In this document: one piece after another, positions 7,324 through 8,653 of the stretch | Numbering within the stretch: position 1 is the stretch's first letter | Layout of the letters: each line of letters begins with the position of its first letter | Origin: Actinomycetes bacterium | Lineage (GTDB): Bacteria; Actinomycetota; Actinomycetes; Mycobacteriales; Micromonosporaceae | Length of the DNA: 8,653 bases | Reading direction: 5' to 3' | Assembly (NCBI GenBank): GCA_021793335.1 | Contig: JAJYSW010000134.1 | Span: 1 to 8,653 of the forward strand | Made by a program: the position numbers and the translations under genes | Notes under the pieces: model-generated | The model's database searches: none | The model's input: only the letters and a program-made list of their open reading frames with translations | What the model was told of the DNA's origin: nothing

Positions 7324-7932
7324 TCAGATCCTCGCCCGGTCGCGGCCGACGGGGAAGCGGTCGAGCACTCCGGTGGGCAGCATGGCCTTGACCAGGGCCT
7401 TGGAGCCGAGTCCGGCGACGAGGGCGCCCGAGAGCATCGCGAAGGCGATGTACGGCAGCTGGAAGGCCCACAGGTCGTACTCGCGGTAGTAGACGATCAC
7501 GTCGTACACCGTGGCCGCGAGGCCGGCGAGCGCGCCGGCGGCGAGCGCGGTCGGGACGCCGAAGCGCCGGTAGCGACCGGCCACGAAGGCCAGTTCGCCG
7601 CCGAGGCCTTGGAACAGGCCCTGGTACATGATGAGGATGCCCCAGGCGGAGCCGAGGAGCAGGGAGATGGTGGCGGCGAGGAATTCGGTGAGCAGCCCGG
7701 CGCCGACGCGGCGGACGATCAGGGGCGCGAGGACGGCGGGGATGAGCCAGACGCCGTAGAGGACGCCTTTGAGCGGCAGCAGGAAGGCGAGGAGCGGCTC
7801 GATTCCGGCCCACGCGAAGTTCCAGGCCCAGAAGACGACGCCGAAGGCGACCGCGAGGACGGCGCAGGTGACGATGTCGAGGGTGCGCCAGCGGGCGCCG
7901 GAGAGGAGAGGCTTGCTGTCGGCGGTAGGCAT
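7324..7932 (-). CDS. ECF S component for HMP/thiamine (YkoE)
   Basis: A 202-residue membrane protein with five or six hydrophobic segments (about 18-40, 47-71, 78-105, 125-147, 155-175), the size and layout of YkoE. Recognisable stretches are RWRTLDIVTCAVLAVAFGVVF near 14-34, LKGVLYGVWLIPAVLAPLIV at 54-73 and LFQGLGGELAFVAGRYRRFG at 106-125. The family captures hydroxymethylpyrimidine or thiamine and hands it to the YkoC/YkoD energising module encoded downstream. It is the first gene of the operon, behind a TPP riboswitch whose leader ends with GAAAGG (7942-7947), 9 bases before the ATG. The exact ligand (HMP or thiamine) cannot be told from sequence alone. Confidence 0.93.
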   Translation of the reverse strand: MPTADSKPLLSGARWRTLDIVTCAVLAVAFGVVFWAWNFAWAGIEPLLAFLLPLKGVLYGVWLIPAVLAPLIVRRVGAGLLTEFLAATISLLLGSAWGILIMYQGLFQGLGGELAFVAGRYRRFGVPTALAAGALAGLAATVYDVIVYYREYDLWAFQLPYIAFAMLSGALVAGLGSKALVKAMLPTGVLDRFPVGRDRARI

Positions 7933-7979
7933 GGGCGTTTGCCTTTCAGAAGTGCATGGACACGACGCGACAGCGGCAG
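7933..7979 (-). promoter_or_regulatory. Expression platform of the TPP leader, with ribosome site
   Basis: This is the RNA between the aptamer and the ykoE ATG. It contains GTCGTGTCC (complement of 7958-7966), which is perfectly complementary to the aptamer's 5' strand, then the ribosome site GAAAGG (7942-7947). Just before the ATG is a short GGC-AAAC-GCC hairpin that includes the last bases of the ribosome site. There is no strong hairpin followed by a U-run, so control is more likely of translation than by intrinsic termination. Confidence 0.5.
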
Positions 7980-8065
7980 ACGACTTCCTACGCCGGTATG
8001 ACCCGGATCAGGTTCGAGGGTCTGCGGTCGGTTCCGCACTCTCAGCCAGTCGGCTCCCCTGTCGT
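7980..8065 (-). promoter_or_regulatory. TPP (Thi-box) riboswitch aptamer
   Basis: Read on the minus strand, the conserved elements are all present: AGGGGAGCC, then GGCTGAGA (CTGAGA at 8040-8045, the pyrimidine-sensing T-loop region), ACCC, and the Thi-box GAACCTGATCCGGGT...ACCGGCGTAGGAA (7985-8015). P1 is formed by ACGAC (8061-8065) and GTCGT (7980-7984). A P3a stem of TGCGG/CCGCA is at 8023-8038, and P5 has CCGG/CCGG with the loop GTCATA, where the usual AATA is CATA. Binding of thiamine pyrophosphate should lower ykoEDC expression, so import stops when the cofactor is plentiful. Confidence 0.96.
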
Positions 8066-8070
8066 GTCCG

Positions 8071-8076
8071 ACGTTA
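8071..8076 (-). promoter_or_regulatory. Candidate -10 box of the ykoEDC operon
   Basis: TAACGT on the minus strand keeps the TAnnnT pattern. Transcription would begin at about 8064-8067, at the first bases of the riboswitch P1 strand, leaving almost no spare leader. There is no recognisable -35. If this start is right, the 5' part of the alternative helix is trimmed from 9 to about 5-7 pairs. Confidence 0.4.
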
Positions 8077-8141
8077 ACACCACGCGCACGGCCCCTAGCC
8101 CGACCGGCGGTTCCAGTGGCGCGCACCGCGCGGGCGGACCG

Positions 8142-8147
8142 TACATT
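8142..8147 (+). promoter_or_regulatory. Probable -10 box of the alkyltransferase-like gene
   Basis: TACATT fits the TAnnnT pattern and is followed by six bases and then the ATG at 8154, the geometry of a leaderless transcript. No Shine-Dalgarno precedes the ATG. The -35 region (about 8119-8124) is GC-rich and shows no match. Confidence 0.5.
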
Positions 8148-8153
8148 GGGTCC

Positions 8154-8495
8154 ATGGCGACAGCACGGGATTGGGAACTGGTCCGGCGCGTGGTGGCGGC
8201 GCTGCCGGAGGGGACGTGGACGTCCTACGGCGACCTGGCCGAGCTGATCGGCACGGGCCCGCGCCAGGTGGGCGCGTACATGCGCGACGGCGACGTGCCG
8301 AGGGCGTACCGCGTGCTGACCGCGAGCGGCAAGGTCTCGGAGGGTTTCCGCTGGTCGGACGGCCGGACCGGCCGGGACGTGCCGGAGCTGCTGCGGGAGG
8401 ACGGCGTGCGTGTCGACCGCAGTGGCAGAGCCGACCGGAGCGGGCGCATGTACGTCTACGATCTGCGCCTGCTCGCGATGGAACTGGCCGACTGA
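8154..8495 (+). CDS. Cys-less alkyltransferase-like (MGMT-fold) protein
   Basis: A 113-residue protein matching the DNA-binding C-terminal domain of O6-alkylguanine-DNA alkyltransferases: LPEGTWTSYGDLAELIG (17-33), GPRQVGAYM (35-43), YRVLTASGKVSEGFRW (52-67), LLREDGV (79-85). Tyr25 and Arg37 align with the Tyr and Arg-finger residues that flip the damaged base. At the active site the family PCHRV reads RAYRV (50-54), with Ala51 in place of the reactive Cys and Tyr52 in place of His, so it cannot transfer alkyl groups to itself. It therefore resembles ATL proteins, which bind O6-alkylguanine and hand it to nucleotide excision repair; those I know usually have Trp at this position. A short basic tail contains DRSGR twice (88-92 and 94-98). 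It stands alone, divergent from the thiamine operon. The fold is fairly certain; the role in repair is inferred. Confidence 0.88.
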   Translation: MATARDWELVRRVVAALPEGTWTSYGDLAELIGTGPRQVGAYMRDGDVPRAYRVLTASGKVSEGFRWSDGRTGRDVPELLREDGVRVDRSGRADRSGRMYVYDLRLLAMELAD

Positions 8496-8506
8496 TCCAC
8501 TACGCC

Positions 8507-8522
8507 GCCGAATGGATTCGGC
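8507..8522. terminator. Hairpin downstream of the alkyltransferase-like gene
   Basis: GCCGAAT and ATTCGGC (8507-8513 and 8516-8522) form a perfect 7-bp inverted repeat around two bases, so about 5-6 usable pairs. It begins 12 bases after the stop codon. No T-run follows; it is terminator-like by position only. Confidence 0.45.
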
Positions 8523-8576
8523 CGCCCCTACGGTACCGACGCCGGGGGTGATGTCCGAGGACGTTGTTCCGTGGTC

Positions 8577-8597
8577 GTGACGGGTTCATGTGACGGG
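8577..8597 (+). repeat. Short direct repeat GTGACGGG
   Basis: GTGACGGG occurs at 8577-8584 and again at 8590-8597, a 13-bp period, just left of the long inverted repeat. It could be half of a regulator-binding site or chance in GC-rich sequence. Confidence 0.35.
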
Positions 8598-8604
8598 CGA
8601 AGGC

Positions 8605-8653
8605 CTCCGGTGGTGAAGCGGAGCCGTTGACGACACCGCTTCACGGTCCGGAG
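8605..8653. repeat. Long interrupted inverted repeat at the right edge
   Basis: CTCCGG (8605-8610) and GTGAAGCGG (8613-8621) are mirrored by CCGCTTCAC (8636-8644) and CCGGAG (8648-8653): 15 perfect pairs with a small asymmetric internal loop and a 14-base hairpin loop. The right arm ends on the last base of the window, so the repeat may continue. The loop holds TTGACG (8627-8632), a good -35 match whose -10 would fall at the window edge. It may be a strong terminator hairpin, an operator around a promoter for a gene to the right, or a dispersed palindromic repeat. Confidence 0.6.

Noticed and set aside
7946..7957. Mini-ORF ATG-CAC-TTC-TGA just before the ykoE ribosome site
   Set aside because: Three codons, no ribosome site of its own, and short ATG-to-stop pairs are common by chance; the TPP aptamer already explains the control.
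8529..8538. Perfect 8-bp palindrome CGGTACCG after the alkyltransferase-like gene
   Set aside because: Short palindromes of this kind are frequent, and it has no partner site or promoter nearby.

Overview
This is a GC-rich window with strong third-position GC bias, GTG starts, tightly overlapping genes and probable leaderless transcripts, all typical of an actinomycete (Actinomycetota). I cannot place it below phylum from this sequence. There are no rRNA or tRNA genes, CRISPR arrays, phage genes or transposase genes. The content is three chromosomal transcription units: an efflux module, a thiamine-precursor uptake module and a small DNA-repair-like gene.

Left module (190-4676): a TetR-family repressor on the minus strand is divergent from a two-gene operon encoding the two halves of an ABC exporter. 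Each half is a fused membrane-plus-ATPase protein, and the two genes overlap by 4 bp. The 66-bp AT-rich gap between the divergent genes holds back-to-back promoter elements and an imperfect 38-bp palindrome. The natural reading is that TetR binds there, represses both itself and the exporter, and is released by a substrate of the pump. The two ATPases carry complementary defects (Asp for the catalytic Glu and Gln for the switch His in the first; LSAGE for LSGGQ in the second), the signature of an asymmetric heterodimeric exporter with one active and one degenerate ATP site.

Middle (4677-5082): about 400 bp of non-coding DNA between converging operons. It is packed with hairpins, the best being a 9-bp perfect stem at 4957-4984 that probably terminates transcription from both sides.

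Right module (5083-8065, minus strand): ykoE-ykoD-ykoC, an energy-coupling-factor (ECF) importer made of a substrate-binding S component, a fused double ATPase and a T component. A clear TPP riboswitch precedes it. Together they suggest uptake of thiamine or its pyrimidine precursor HMP, shut off when intracellular thiamine pyrophosphate is high. The leader contains a second strand that can compete with the riboswitch P1 helix.

Far right (8066-8653): divergent from the thiamine operon is a 113-residue protein of the methylguanine-DNA methyltransferase DNA-binding fold. It keeps the base-flipping Tyr and Arg, but the catalytic PCHR cysteine motif is replaced by RAYR, so it looks like an alkyltransferase-like (ATL) protein with an unusual active-site substitution. 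It is followed by a hairpin, a short direct repeat and a long interrupted inverted repeat that reaches the last base of the window.

None of the modules is by itself an unknown system. The points most worth checking are the TPP leader's alternative helix, the 38-bp operator, the Cys-less alkyltransferase-like protein and the inverted repeat at the right edge.
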